Shown here: piece by piece, positions 45,577 through 57,378 of the stretch
Numbering within the stretch: the first letter of the stretch is position 1
Layout of the letters: each line of letters starts with the position of its first letter
Assembly (NCBI RefSeq): GCF_014529535.1
Contig: NW_023503374.1
Coordinates: 7,867,685 to 7,931,684 of the forward strand
Length of the DNA: 64,000 nucleotides
Direction: 5' to 3'
DNA from: Bradysia coprophila
Taxonomy: Eukaryota > Arthropoda > Insecta > Diptera > Sciaridae
Position numbers and translations under genes: made by a program
The notes under the pieces: generated by a model
What the model was told of the DNA's origin: nothing
Databases searched by the model: none
What the model saw: only the letters and a program-made list of their open reading frames with translations

Positions 45577-45775
45577 AAAAAAAAAAGCGGGGTCGAGGGG
45601 CGGCAGCCCCTGCAGTAGGGGGTCAAGGGGGGTACAGCCCCCCTTGCGGGGTCTAAGGGGCGGAGCCCCTAGCGGGGTTTGGGGCAGAGCCCCATGAACG
45701 TACGGCAGCCTGCAGGGCGTAAAGAAAAGCTCGCCGCAGGCGCGGGGGTTTGGGGGCGGAGCCCCGCACAAAGAA
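45577..45775. repeat. GC-rich hairpin repeat core
   Basis: Five units of the type GCGGGGTYTAAGGGGCGGAG followed by CCCC, near 45585, 45615, 45645, 45673 and 45745. Each can fold on GGGGC-GCCCC. The block also contains G-runs that could form quadruplexes, and two GCCGCAGGC phrases at its edges (45550 and 45735). Its composition is completely unlike the surrounding AT-rich DNA. Confidence 0.85.
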
Positions 45776-46130
45776 AATACATCATCCTACAGTAAAGACA
45801 GTGTACGAAACAAGATGTAGTCCAATGACAAAAGATTGAATTAAGCAAATATACTTTTGAAAGACTACAGACACAAATTACACGTTCTCTTCTCTAACTG
45901 TATTACCTCTTCTTTTTGGTGCCGTTGTTCTGTTAATTATTAACTTCTAGGAATGAAAGTGCTGCTCAATGCAATTTATGTTTATAATAAAAAAATCTCT
46001 CAAAATCAAAAAACACAGCCAATTGAGAACTCTCATTGTGATAAAGCTTCTTTGTTTTGTCACACTTGATAACTTATGTGCTGAGATCGCGTAAAGCTAA
46101 TTCAAAAAATTGCTAGAAGCTTAACAAGAT

Positions 46131-46352
46131 TTTGTGTACGAATAGTGTTTTCTGTGTACGTTGTTACGGTTTCCGTGTACAAAATCAGTTATGTTTGTGT
46201 ACAAAATATTTTTGTTTGTGTACAAAACAGACCTTTTGTGTACAAAATAATCAATTTTGTGTACAAAATCTTTAATTTTGTGTACAAAATATTTTTTGTG
46301 TGTGTACAAAAGGGACGTTTTGTGTACAGAACGTACTTTTTGTGTACGAAAT
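46131..46352 (-). repeat. Right 21-base-phased site array
   Basis: GTGTAC cores start at 46134, 46154, 46175, 46197, 46218, 46238, 46259, 46280, 46302, 46322 and 46342: eleven sites with steps of 20-22. They are in inverted orientation relative to the left array. Confidence 0.9.
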
Positions 46353-46371
46353 GAAATGAACCTGTAAGATC

Positions 46372-48149
46372 TTCAATTTGAGTCGATTTTATAGAATGCT
46401 TTCGCAAAAATATGGTTCTTAATCTATAAACAAACTGAAAACCGAATTTAATCAGCATTTACTTACACAATAAACTCGTTTTATTGCATAAGCCAACAGA
46501 GAAAAGCTCGCTGCATACCTGGATACAGACAAAAGAAATAAGTAACCACGATTCAGCATCGTAATAGTTTAGGAAATTGGCAGTTATGATGTATCGAAAT
46601 ATTATAAGAATATTATTATTATTGGTGGAGTGTAATAAATCATGGTAAATTATAATTCGTGAGCAATCGTAACTCATGGGGGAAATTCCAACTATTGCGA
46701 AATCTCAAACATAGAGTCACTATAAAATCTTAGTAATAGCTAAACCCTAATTACAGAGACTGTAACACCAGAAGGATAGTAATTTCTCTGATACTAGGAG
46801 ACACAAATGTACCCAACAACGATATAATAGGACAATTTGATGGTAGATAGCTCTTTTTATCTACATGAAATCGTTAGTTATTTTGTCACATAGGCAATAT
46901 AGGCTATACCATAGTCATATAGGCTATATCTATCTAGCTGTGTGGAGCTTCAAAATTAATTTATGTTAATTGAATAATGCTCAGAACATATTGTTCGGTC
47001 GGTCTATGTAATTTTCTGTAGCTAATATTTTACAAAAGTTATTAATTTGCACACCTCAAAATTTTAACGAATGAATGACAATTTTTCTTCTAAATTATTA
47101 TTGTATTTGCTGGTTTTCGGCGTTTGATGAGACCGGCACATACTATGAAACTGAAAATTTTTGTTTGAAATGGTAGTGATCGCATCATCATCAAGCTAAA
47201 TGGATTGATTATTGTTTAATACTTGCGTCATTTGTTTGTTTAAGAAGTTCAAACCAAATGATTATTGTGAGAACTGACAATCTGTGCAAATAATTATGGC
47301 TGGTACACGTTCTACTCATACAATGGGTTCAGATGTGGATAGAACAACGACGACGTTTCTTTTCTGCTTTAAGATGCGCACTAAATTTTTTTTTTGTTGC
47401 TTCTTCTTTGTTTAAACACAAAATGAAGAAGACGAAGATTTGCTAGTGTTTTTCGTGTGTTAATGGAGACAAATTGATTATTAAGATGAATTGCCATTAA
47501 CGTGCGTAAATTTGAAATTAAATACTGGACAATTCATGGAAACTGTACTGCGCCAATGTCAATATTTTGAAGCATTTTATTACATTGCTATGAGTTTACT
47601 ATGGGATTGTGACGGCAGAGTAATAATTTGTATTTGAACCGATGCTGTTATTTATTTGCATTTGGCATTAGTCGTTATAACCACATGTACTACTCAACAT
47701 TGATTTCCGATTACTAACAGAAAGAAGAAAAAACACCGCAGCGTTTCTTGAATTTGGTTCTTTTACACGCGCCACTTGAATTCTAAGATTCATTGTTTAC
47801 ATTATCTAATTTAATTAAACAGAAATAAAATTAATGTGGGACAATAATGACTGTTTGAAACTTTTGGCAAATATTTTTTTTTGGGAAACAACTCTTCTAG
47901 GAAACTGTGACTTTGATTCTACGACGAATCGTTTTGATCGTTACTTGATAATGACCACAGAAATTTCACACACACGACAATCAGGAAATGTTATTCTGTG
48001 TCTTGGGGGACTCCTGAAAAACCACTTATTCATCACCAAAACACCATGATATTTGCATTGCGATTTAGGAGATTACAGTATGAGCAGGTGGATAGTATGA
48101 GTGTGGGTACAGACCTAGAGTGAGGTGATTTTTTAACTTTGTAAACAAA
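46372..48149. other. Unannotated AT-rich sequence
   Basis: Repeated TATAGGCTATA phrases near 46900-46930 are the only local pattern. No gene. Confidence 0.45.
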
Positions 48150-49501
48150 CGGTCTCCGATTTTAATGAGTGATAGCTCGTTGGATTCGTCTCTCAATTCT
48201 AAGAAACACGTATCTTTCACTTTTTCAAAAAAAAAAAAATTCAATGAAAAGCGTTTTAAAGTAAAGACATGTCAGAGGGTACCGAAAACAGTTTTGTGCA
48301 TCCGACAACTGAAATACGACCTATTTTGCCATGATTTTTCATTAAGAAATGTCAGTTTTTCCCGAACTAAATGTCGTGCGGGAAAAAACTTCATTTCTTT
48401 ACGATTTATAGTGCGGGAAAAGAATTACATGAATTTTTCTATGACTATACGATTGATTAAATTTAATATGGTGAATGTGAAGTGTGTATGTTTTCAAGTA
48501 AATTGATGTGTTTTGTCTATTTCAGTTGTCGGATGCACAAAACGTTGTTCGTACCTCGACAGGAAATGGATTTTTTCAGCACACGTCCTAATTTTCCTTA
48601 CTCGTCATTTCCTGACTTGGTACGAAAAATACTATTTCGGCAATAACTGAAGAATAGTATTTTTCATATTGGACGGAGAAAAAGTGTGACGAAGTCGCAC
48701 TTTTCGGGTCCTAGGTATGAAAAAATTATTTTAAATTGTTGTAATGTTGTACGAATATCGGCCTTGGAAAGACCTACAGGTATAGTATACGCACTGGCGT
48801 GCGAGTACAACCACGAAAGTAATGACTCAAAATATAGTGAATGTTCGGAGAGTCCGCCTTCCCTGCAGCTTCGATGTTCCACGGAACTGAATTAATAACA
48901 TTGGATCTGTTGTAACGACATTATATTCGCGACATAGCGAAGCGTTTTTCTTTTGATAAGGTAAAAGAATAGTAGAAGATAAAAAATGACTGCCGTAGTA
49001 CCGTTCCAGCAGTTGGGCCCCCAGAAGGAAGGAAAAAAATCTGCATTTTGGCACCAACTTTTTCTCGAAGCCTTCTATAGCCTTGCAGCACAAAAGTACT
49101 GGGTTCATTTATATCGTGTGTGAGGCCAGCTACAACACTCCATACATACTTAGTACTGTGGAACATCGAAGCTCTCCGAAGGCGGACTCTTCGAACACTC
49201 ACTATATTTTTAGTCGTAACTCTCGTGGATGTACTCGCACCACCCAGTGCGTATAATCGGCCTATAGGTCTTTCCAATTCCAATTCATACAACATTACAA
49301 CAATTTAAAATATTTTTTTCTTGAGTTATTGCCGAAAAACCGTTTTCGGTACCCTCTGACATGTCTTTACTTTTAAACGCTTTTCACAGAATTCTTATTT
49401 TCGAAAAATTGAAAGATATGTGTTCCTAGAATTGAAAGATATGTGTTCCTAGAATTTAAAGATGAATCCAACGAGCATTCACTCATTAAAATCTGAGACC
49501 G
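48150..49501. mobile_element. Large foldback element with insertions in its left arm
   Basis: CGGTCTC-GATTTTAATGAGTG at 48150 and AAGACATGTCAGAGGGTACC near 48264 pair with the right arm (49350-49501). A second paired block, AAGACCTA-AGGT/C...TACGCACTGG...GAACATCGAAGC (48760-48880 with 49150-49275), continues the stem. The left arm contains extra sequence, including the small element at 48291-48543 and a stem AAATACTATT/AATAGTATTT. The loop (about 48900-49110) has no transposase. Confidence 0.65.
48291..48543. mobile_element. MITE nested in the left arm of the foldback
   Basis: Perfect 25-base terminal inverted repeats starting GTTTTGTGCATCCGACAACT at both ends; 253 bases; absent from the equivalent place in the right arm, so it inserted after the foldback formed. 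No clear target duplication. Confidence 0.7.
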
Positions 49502-49689
49502 CATGTTCCCCAATCGCCTGAAGTCTTGGCGATATCACTTAGAAGTTATGGTGAGCGAGGGAATTTATTGAAAATACAACACTTGATTGTCCAACATGAA
49601 TAATGATAATTTTGTATTTTATAATTAAGAGAAAATAATGATTCATTAAAGCAATTCGTAAATACACTAGAAATACAACAGAACATTTA

Positions 49690-49800
49690 CTTGTTAAAGC
49701 AAATGAAGTAAAAGATGTTGAAAATAATTCGATCCAAAGAAGAAATAGATTCGATTAATAACACCGTTGATATGCTTATCGTTTGCGAAAGGTTAATACC
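49690..49800 (-). repeat. Dispersed repeat DR, copy 8
   Basis: Minus orientation: AAAGCAAATGAAGTAAAAGA, TTCGATCCAAAGAAGAAATA and GATTCGATT, followed by AAAGGTTAATACCGTC. Confidence 0.6.
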
Positions 49801-51473
49801 GTCTAATTGGGACAATCCGAATTCAATCAACTAACTAACCAAACCGACCACAAAAAACATCAGTTATAATTTGACGCATCAGTAATTAAAATTCTTCACG
49901 AGGAAACACATAATATTGTCCCTGACATACACACAATACAAAAATGAATGAAAGACATGATTTTGAATGCTATTCCAATCATGGAATATGCAGAGGAAAA
50001 AAAACCACCTATCAGAAGTCAATAAACATACTTAACCCAGTCATACACAATTCTCTCTCTCTAAGTTAGTTCAATTATTTTGAAAGCTCACACTTAGAAC
50101 CTTGGTCAGTTCTCAACGTATAATTGTGTGCTTTTTTGTGCTTTGTTTTAGTTTTATCTCTAAAATCAATCATTCGAATGTGATCTTAAAATTATTTGAG
50201 TTTTTTTAATTGACTGAAACAACATATACATGTAACATTTAACATTTTAACAAAATAATTATTGGTTATATGCTCTGCTGGTCGCCTAATCGCAACCAAT
50301 GACATTCTATGGGAATTTCCTTTCTATTCGCATAGCAGATAATTTCAAGTTAAATTTTTGTGATAATCAGGGGTATTGATGATGATGATGCGCTACAATT
50401 CGAAATACGTCTATAACAAGTACATTGTAACCACTTAATTCAATCATATAAAATTTTATGGCATGATGATGAGCACAAGTTAACACTAACATGAGAAGAG
50501 TGATTCAACAGTTCAACACCTCATACACAAACAATGAATGAAACATTTAACAAAACCATTGATCTTGAAACCACAAGCCAATTGACCTCTCTTCTCTCTA
50601 TGTGTCTTTGATCGTTACATGTGCGGACAGTGTGTATGACCACAGCGTACGACGAAATTCTAAGACAGAAATTTGTTTCAATTATTTTGTTGAAATGAAA
50701 ATTGAAAGTTCAAGACTAACAGTTCACGGTTACGGGAACATTGAATTTTCAGCGAGATAAAATCGTAATTATTTTTGTTTCAAAGTTAATAGTGTTGCAC
50801 GTACCCAAAATGTAATGTGCACACATTGGATAGTTTCTATGAACAATGAAGGATTCGATCATATTCTTTTTTGTCTTTGCTGGGTAATTATAAATGACGC
50901 TTTTGTTGTCAGTTTCATATTTTTAAGATAATGTTCATCAAGTGTATTTTCGAAATCACATCTCGAGGGTATTTCTACGAATGATTTAATTGCTGCTTAC
51001 GGATGCTACATGACACATAGATGCAAGGATAAAACTGTGTTAATATAGTTGAAACGTAAAATTGTATTGTCGTGACACCGCACTTGATTTTGAATATATT
51101 AATGACAAAATAAGCTTGTGGTCTGACTCGAAAACTTTTCCTCATTATAAGAAAACTTTTCCCAAAATTAATTTTGTTTTCAATTACAATTGTAGCCCTA
51201 GCGACAATAAAATTGCAGCACACAGTTTGGTTGAGGTTGTCTAAATAGCTTATAGAAAGATGTTACGATGGTAGCTTATGGTAAAGCAAAATTCAAACAT
51301 TTTATTTGGCACCATTATGACTTTCGTTCTAAAATATATTATGTAACCATTGAAATTAATAATGAACAATAATAGAAGTACGGTAACAAAATTCCTGCCA
51401 TTAAATGCCAGACGATGTATCATGATGAAATCTAACACTTCTGCTGTATGGACTATTTAGTATGTACGGTCTG
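49801..51473. other. Unannotated AT-rich sequence
   Basis: No supported gene or repeat. Frames near 50975-51438 are short and low in complexity. Confidence 0.45.
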
Positions 51474-51610
51474 TTGTAAATCTATTACTTCATTAGTTTT
51501 ACCATGCATCTGGATATATAAGGGAAGACAAGTCGCACATCATCGAGCTATCGTTTTTTCGTTTTTGTCGATAGCAGATGATTAGCTGTCTTAGAAGGTT
51601 GGAGGGTGGT
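51474..51610 (+). repeat. Dispersed repeat DR, copy 9
   Basis: AAATCTATTACTTCATTAGT, GGATATATAAGGGAAGACAA, ACATCATCGAGCTATCGTTT and TGTCGATAGCAGATGATTAG in order, ending GAAGGTTGG. Confidence 0.65.
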
Positions 51611-51989
51611 GCCTGTTAACTGTTGACTGTTAAGGGTCAGAAAATACGTCTTGAAGTCCACTATGATCGATTTTGTGAAATGTAATGAAGTAAGTCTGAA
51701 GCGATCTTCAAAAATTGGGTTTGACCGACGGGAAATGAAACTCCTGATGTCAATTTCGTATTGTGGGTTTTGTTTCTTCGCCGTTTATGTAAATGTTGAG
51801 CTTTTCTTGGATTTAGCGGCATTGTATTGACGATTGAAAACGAGGATTTTCGCTGTATTTCGAGGTTTATTTACCTCTTCATCAGGCTATTCTTTAACTA
51901 ACTTGTAATGATTGTGCAATAAATTAGTAAATTTCTGTTTTTAGCTAAAGAATGGCCTGGAAGAATAATGCTCTGGAAGTTATTCAGGA

Positions 51990-52135
51990 AATAATGTTTT
52001 GCCTGGTTTTTGATGACCTGAGCAGTCCTGAACCGATTTTGGAAATGTTAGTTTTAATTGAATAGAAGTAACATTTTTACGGTCAAGTTCATAGATGAAC
52101 AATACTGAACTCATGATCTCCGAGTTATTCAAAAT
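51990..52135. repeat. Single unit related to the 190-610 tandem repeat
   Basis: GCCTGGTTTTTGATGACCTG, AGTCCTGAACCGATTTTGGA, AAGTTCATAGATGAACAATA and ATGATCTCCGAGTTAT match the unit at 470-600 block by block. Confidence 0.6.
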
Positions 52136-53749
52136 AGATTTTTTTCCTTTTTTCTTGATAGGAGCTGGGACTTATGCAGTTATAACTATCAAATTTACAT
52201 AAATTTACTGTTTTTTTAGTAGAGTTAAAAATTTCTTTTATTTTTAGATTTTTTTCCACTTCGCACTTCCTGTGATATTACTTCCTATGCCCTCAATTTC
52301 ATTTATATTTTTACAGTCATTTTTTAGCTCAGTGCAGCATTTTTAGGCTTATGCATTTTATAGTCTTAATTTATTAATAGAAGATAGACGGTGGACCTTT
52401 TAATTAGAATCTGAAAATCCAGTTGAAGCCAAACTCTATACGGTTTCTAAGTCGGATAAGTGTGAAGGCAAGTTTTTGAAGAGCCGTTGCATATGTGCTA
52501 TTTTGGGTAAAAGACTAAAAAAACTCACACATCAGATCTGAACTGACCAAAGGTTATGATGGGGAATGTGACCTTCGCACAAGGGCTGGGTAACACAATC
52601 ATCCTCGTATCATTCACTTCTCCCATAGATACGTAATTAAATCATGGCCACAGACCAAGTACATACAAAGACAGTCTGTTTCGTTGCACATTTGCTACCT
52701 CTTCTCTCTTATCTTATTGATTAGTGTGGCAGATATGTATAAGAGTTGAGTACATTTTTTCTGTTTAAAAGAAACTCATTGTCATTTCAAAAGAAAACAA
52801 AAACTTACTATCAACCAGCAAAATAACAATGCTGTGACCTCCTGTGTTTGTTACAGAGTTTTTCCATTTCCGCAATTTCATCTTCTGAATAAATTATCAT
52901 AAAAATAAATTATTTAAAATTAATAATAATAAATAAACTGCATCTAATTACACTCCCGTCTTACTTAAGTTCAATTTCAACTGTCATAACGAATTCTTCG
53001 GCTCATCATTATTACTATTTTACATTATATGATGTTGCATGGAAAAATCACGCAAGTCTGACATTCAACTTTTTTTTTCACTTTCTTGAAATGTACATTT
53101 GTTTCAATGGAATTATGAATACGATAAGGTACTGTGAGTTATTTGATAAAATGTCAGCTACAATCGTCAGCAACGTCTGAATTAATATCCAATCAAATTG
53201 TCACATTATAAGTTAGCATTTCTTTCGGTAACAAGACTATTTTCTCATCGTATCTTTCAACTAAACATCCTTGCGGAAAACTATATTTATCGAGTTTCCT
53301 TCATTAATAAAATACTCAATAATATTGATTCAACATGTTGTCGTAGGAGAGGCTATACTATTGTATGTTTTCACATTTTATATTTGATTGTCGAGGCCTC
53401 GGAAACGGTGTTGAGTAAATTTATTTCAATTTTACAATGATTTTCGGTCTGATCTTTGACTCATGTGGATGCAACAACACAGACCCAATCAGCTGCGCAG
53501 CTTGAAACTGTTTCATTCGACGTTTTAAAGTATTCTCGTGTTATTCACGTGCATATATGCGGCGTGAAGATAGTTCCACTTTTTCCTTTTACGAAAAAAG
53601 TGGAACTTAAAGAGTGGTACTATTGTAACGCTGGTTTTAATTTATATAAAAGCTTTTGCAAAACTTTTGGCAATGTCGACCAGTTTCAAGTTTATCAAGC
53701 AAGTTGCTATAAAAAAGTCAAAGACTAATTTCTAAGAGAACATTTTATA
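52136..53749. other. Unannotated AT-rich sequence
   Basis: A small stem AGTTCCACTTTTT/AAAAAGTGGAACT at 53572-53608 is the only structure noted. No gene recognised; the 90-codon frame over it has no known domain. Confidence 0.4.
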
Positions 53750-53935
53750 GATCTGTTACTCCGTCAGTTTGGTATCGCATAATTTTTTATACAAAATCTT
53801 TTACTTCACTCGTTTTGACATAACTTCTGTTATATAAGACCAAATAAAACCGTAGATCATCGCTCATTTTATCGTTGAAGTCAATAACAGCTATGTAACG
53901 CAGAAGTATATCAGTAGGTTGAAAAAAGGAGGATT
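53750..53935 (+). repeat. Dispersed repeat DR, copy 10 (fullest copy)
   Basis: ATCTGTTACTCCGTCAGTTT, ACAAAATCTTTTACTTCACT, CGTTTTGACATAACTTCTGT, TATATAAGACCAAATAAAAC, CGTAGATCATCGCTCATTTT and AATAACAGCTATG in order. Confidence 0.7.
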
Positions 53936-54013
53936 CATAACTTTTCCTTGCCTTGGGCATAATTATGGAATTTGTCATGTAATTTAGGCCCTCGCATGAA
54001 AAGTTGTATACAC

Positions 54014-54090
54014 ATATGTTGTCGACGGTTTATTTAAGACGGGCTACAACTCGCGAAATTGACTAAAATATACCGTCCACAGTAGATACG
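54014..54090. repeat. Hairpin related to 39906-40013
   Basis: TGTCGACGGTTTATTTAAGA pairs imperfectly with GACTAAAATATACCGTCCAC; the tip holds ACAACTCGCGAAATT, close to the TTCCGCGAAATT of the other copy, and both are followed by AAATGACTATTG or AAATAACTATTG. Confidence 0.45.
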
Positions 54091-54607
54091 TAAATAACTA
54101 TTGAAGACTACTAAGAATGTCACTGTAGTGCTAAAATATAAATCTGTAAAGTTTGTTCAAAATCTCTGGACAGAAAATTTTGCGATGAAAATCATCCTAA
54201 TCTTCCCAATACTTATTTTCAACTTTTTATACTAAATGTGCAATTACAGGGGGTTTACTTGAATAGATATTGTGTGTGCTGCAGTGAAAGGTCATTGATT
54301 CTTGTTTATTTTTAATGTTCAACTGGGTTTTTTACAGAAGATCCTTTGAGTTGAGATAAAATTGTGTTCGATATTTTATTGCGTCAATGTTGAAATTTTC
54401 AATTTGTAAATAATTTACCAATGCAATTTATCTTCCTTTACGCACAAAGTACCTACGTCATTTCAAACAATTCTTTAGGGTTAGGCGTAACATAAACCAA
54501 AACTACAACGAACACCCACCTACATAGCAACTAATCAGATCGTAAATCATACCAAACGAATTTTTCTCTTCATATTTAACAACTGCATCACGATATGCAG
54601 GCAACTT
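54091..54607. other. Unannotated sequence
   Basis: No supported feature. Confidence 0.4.
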
Positions 54608-54755
54608 TGTCATCTGCCATCGACGACGACGACAAAAAATAGACATTATCTCTGGCCTCCCTAGCTAAATATAACAAAATGGGTGATAAAACTTAAGAAG
54701 TAAAAGATTTTTCTGTTGAACATACATTTATAGTGAAAGAAGTAATAGACTGTCG
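54608..54755 (-). repeat. Dispersed repeat DR, copy 11
   Basis: Minus orientation: GTCATCTGCCATCGACG, AACTTAAGAAGTAAAAGATT and GAAAGAAGTAATAGACTGTC. Confidence 0.6.
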
Positions 54756-55208
54756 ATGAAAAAGCATATAAACAGTTTATTACTTCTTCCACTATTTTCA
54801 ACAGTGCTAGGGCTAGTTTTATCTATCCAGATTCTGAAAGAGCAGGTTTTGAAGGCAGCTTACAGCTAAATTCGGAAACTTTAGTGTCAATGCCATAGTC
54901 GCTTTCTTTCAGAACCTAGGTTAAAAATTAGCGTCGTCAAAGTATTTGGAAATCAAGTGGATAGATGAAAGCAATATTGTGGTCATTGTAAGATAGAAAA
55001 AAAAATCTTCGAAAACGAAAATTGAATCCGCGTTTATCCTAAAGCAACAAACGAAAAATTAAATTTAAATTTTAAGAACTCCAGCTACCGAAAAAAAAAC
55101 AAAAACATTAATTGATTCAATCAATTATATTACAACCATTGGTCCCCCGATTTCGGATTGTTAGTGTCACCCTATATGCAACAATACTTTTTTTATTCCA
55201 TAAATTGA

Positions 55209-55859
55209 CTAAATACACCAAATATACACACCGACAATATCACAGAAATATTTTTTCATAAAAAAAACTCGACCGAAAGGGGCATACTGAATTCTTATTA
55301 ACAAAGCTCCCACCAAACAATTAATTACGGCCCCTCTACCTGAACTTAAGAAATGCTTTGCGATTCTGAAGATTTGATTTTTAGTGTGTGCCGACCTGTA
55401 TTCGAATACGGCCACAAACCGTCCACTATAATCTAAATAATTGTGACACTCAGCCGTAGATTTTTTTTTTTGTATTTTAGAGAGAGAAAAAAATTTACTT
55501 TTGAAATCAAAGTATTTTAAATAAATTCCATTGAACACATTATTTTGAACAAGTGGTTTTCTAGATATAAAAAAACAACACAATTTATGTATGCTGTTTT
55601 TTGATAAAAAATAATTTAATTTGTCGTTGTATTGTAGACCTTTTTTCAAACTTTTTTTTTCATATTTTTTGAATCGTAGAGACTTTTTTAAGGTTTTTTT
55701 TGTGGTACAGTAATGAACATTAAAAATTACAATTATTGTTAAAAAAGCGAATGTGTTTGACTCGGCAGTTTTGAGCTTCAATTGTTTGACTGCGTGAAAA
55801 AAATTGAATTCAATTTGAGCAACGAAAAACATTTTTTTACATGGAGAATTTGTAATCAT
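55209..55859 (-). CDS. Orphan ORF of 216 codons, no recognised domain
   Basis: An ATG-started frame on the minus strand with no stop for 651 bases, the longest one not explained by a transposon. The product is basic and rich in Lys, Phe, Ile and Tyr, with Lys-rich clusters (KKTLKKSLRFKKYEKKSLKK) and one hydrophobic stretch (FAFLTIIVIFNVHYC). At this base composition such a length is unlikely by chance, but A-rich coding runs lower the stop rate locally, and there is no promoter, polyadenylation signal or family that I can point to. It may be a lineage-specific gene, an exon, a decayed transposon frame or chance. Confidence 0.25.
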   Translation of the reverse strand: MITNSPCKKMFFVAQIEFNFFHAVKQLKLKTAESNTFAFLTIIVIFNVHYCTTKKTLKKSLRFKKYEKKSLKKGLQYNDKLNYFLSKNSIHKLCCFFISRKPLVQNNVFNGIYLKYFDFKSKFFSLSKIQKKKSTAECHNYLDYSGRFVAVFEYRSAHTKNQIFRIAKHFLSSGRGAVINCLVGALLIRIQYAPFGRVFFMKKYFCDIVGVYIWCI

Positions 55860-57249
55860 CGCATATCATTTTACCGATATTAAATCACTGAATAAAAAAA
55901 ACGTCATCATCATCGTCGCAACACACTATTGAAACAGTTTTACACTCAAGAGAAAGTGAATTTTCAATAAATACATTGAACAATCCCAGACATTATATAC
56001 GAACTGAATACAACATTATATGCAGAATATTGTTGATGTTGAGTGCTTAATGGCTAAAACTCAAAAGGTGTTTTCGTAAATTTTATTAAAATTTGTGCAT
56101 TCATAAAGTAAATAGACTCATTGCCTGGGTTTTTGTTTTTGTATTTTATATGCGCGCGCGAGTGTATATCGATGCAATATAGTAAACTCTATCGTAATAA
56201 TATCGCATTTTATACTTCATTTTCGGATCAGACTTAAGAAACGTATAAAGAAAAATAATATTAAATATCACTGAGCAAAGCACTTACCTTTTCTATAATA
56301 ACGCGCAGTCAAACAACAATATCAACCAGAGTGTGCATACACGGCTGAAAGTTATGAAATAAACTTCGTTCACATCAGTGAATTTCACGGAAATTGCTCG
56401 AATTATTCGTTTTTTTTTGTCTTGTTCTTTTTTTCATTTGTAATCAGAGTGCTTTTTATCAGAAATTCCCCATTTTGAAATTTAATTTTTCGTTTTTTGT
56501 AATTTTAATTTAAAATTAATTTTTTTCTTTCTTAGTTCACGATTGATTAGAGAAAATTTCGGTTGCTGCATTTTTTTGTTTGTTTATTTGTTCAAAACGA
56601 AACATTTTTTGTCCGTTTGGAGTGAAATGCAAATGTGAATGAAAAAAAGAGGGAAACAAAATTCAGTTTTTACATAAACAATACTTGTGAACTATGTGCA
56701 TTGCATTCATAATAAGTGGATTAAATTTAGGATAAGGACTTTCGGATACATTTATTCAAAGGATCATCGCTGATTGATTAAAGTGAGTTGGACTTCTTTT
56801 TTATTTTTATCGATTATTTTTAATGGTAGCAATAAGTTTCTTACATGTTTAAGTTGTAAACTAAGCGAACTGTTCGTACTGTGTTTCTAAAAAACATCTA
56901 AAAATTGATTTTTTCAAAATAAATTTTCGGATTTGGAAAATTTTTGAAATTTTGCTCTAGAGGCTTTAAATTTGGCTCCAAGCATCTTAATAATTCTTGG
57001 ATTCCCTCCAAAGCTTTCTATTCTCCGAAAAATTTACAAAAAATGCAGTCAACCGCTTAATTGATACATTTCTGAAATCGCAAATCTTCTGCGCGGTAGG
57101 CTGAGTTTCAATCGCGTATGTATAGAGGCATTTGTTGAAAACGGTCTTGCGTGAAAAGTTTCAGTAGAAATCCTGTTCCAAGCATTGAAAAATGTTGATA
57201 TCGGAAGACCCTCTAGAACATGCAACTTAGAATTCATCACTTAATAAAA
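55860..57249. other. Unannotated AT-rich sequence
   Basis: A short GCGCGCGCGAG run near 56152 is the only notable feature. Confidence 0.45.
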
Positions 57250-57378
57250 TCCAAAGAGCAGACCAGTTAGCTTATATCGAATAGCATACCAGTTAACTTA
57301 TATCAAAGAGCACACCAGTTAGCTTATATCGAATAGCAGATCAGTTAACTTATTTCAAAGATCAGTTTACTTACATAA
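57250..57378. repeat. 26-base tandem repeat, four to five units
   Basis: ACCAGTTAGCTTATATCGAA at 57262, 57288 (variant AACTTATATCAA), 57314 and 57340 (variant) in exact 26-base steps. Units 1 and 3 are alike, as are 2 and 4, so the true unit may be the 52-base pair. Confidence 0.85.

Larger units (their letters stand above)
45184..46362. mobile_element. Array-ended transposable element with 9-bp target duplication
   Basis: Short terminal inverted repeats GGTTTATTTC / GGTTCATTTC are followed on each side by eleven copies of a 14-base site: TTTTGTACACAAAA on the left, and on the right its exact reverse complement TTTTGTGTACAAAA. The direct repeat TGTAAGATC flanks the element at 45175-45183 and 46363-46371. 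The centre (45577-45775) is a block of GC-rich hairpins. No frame encodes a transposase, so the element is non-autonomous. A 9-bp duplication suggests a Mutator-like (MULE) mechanism, but the site-array ends are unlike any family that I can name. Confidence 0.8.

Noticed and set aside
45532..45771. Pro/Gly-rich minus-strand frame of 79 codons
   Set aside because: It is the GC-rich hairpin core read through; no start context or domain.
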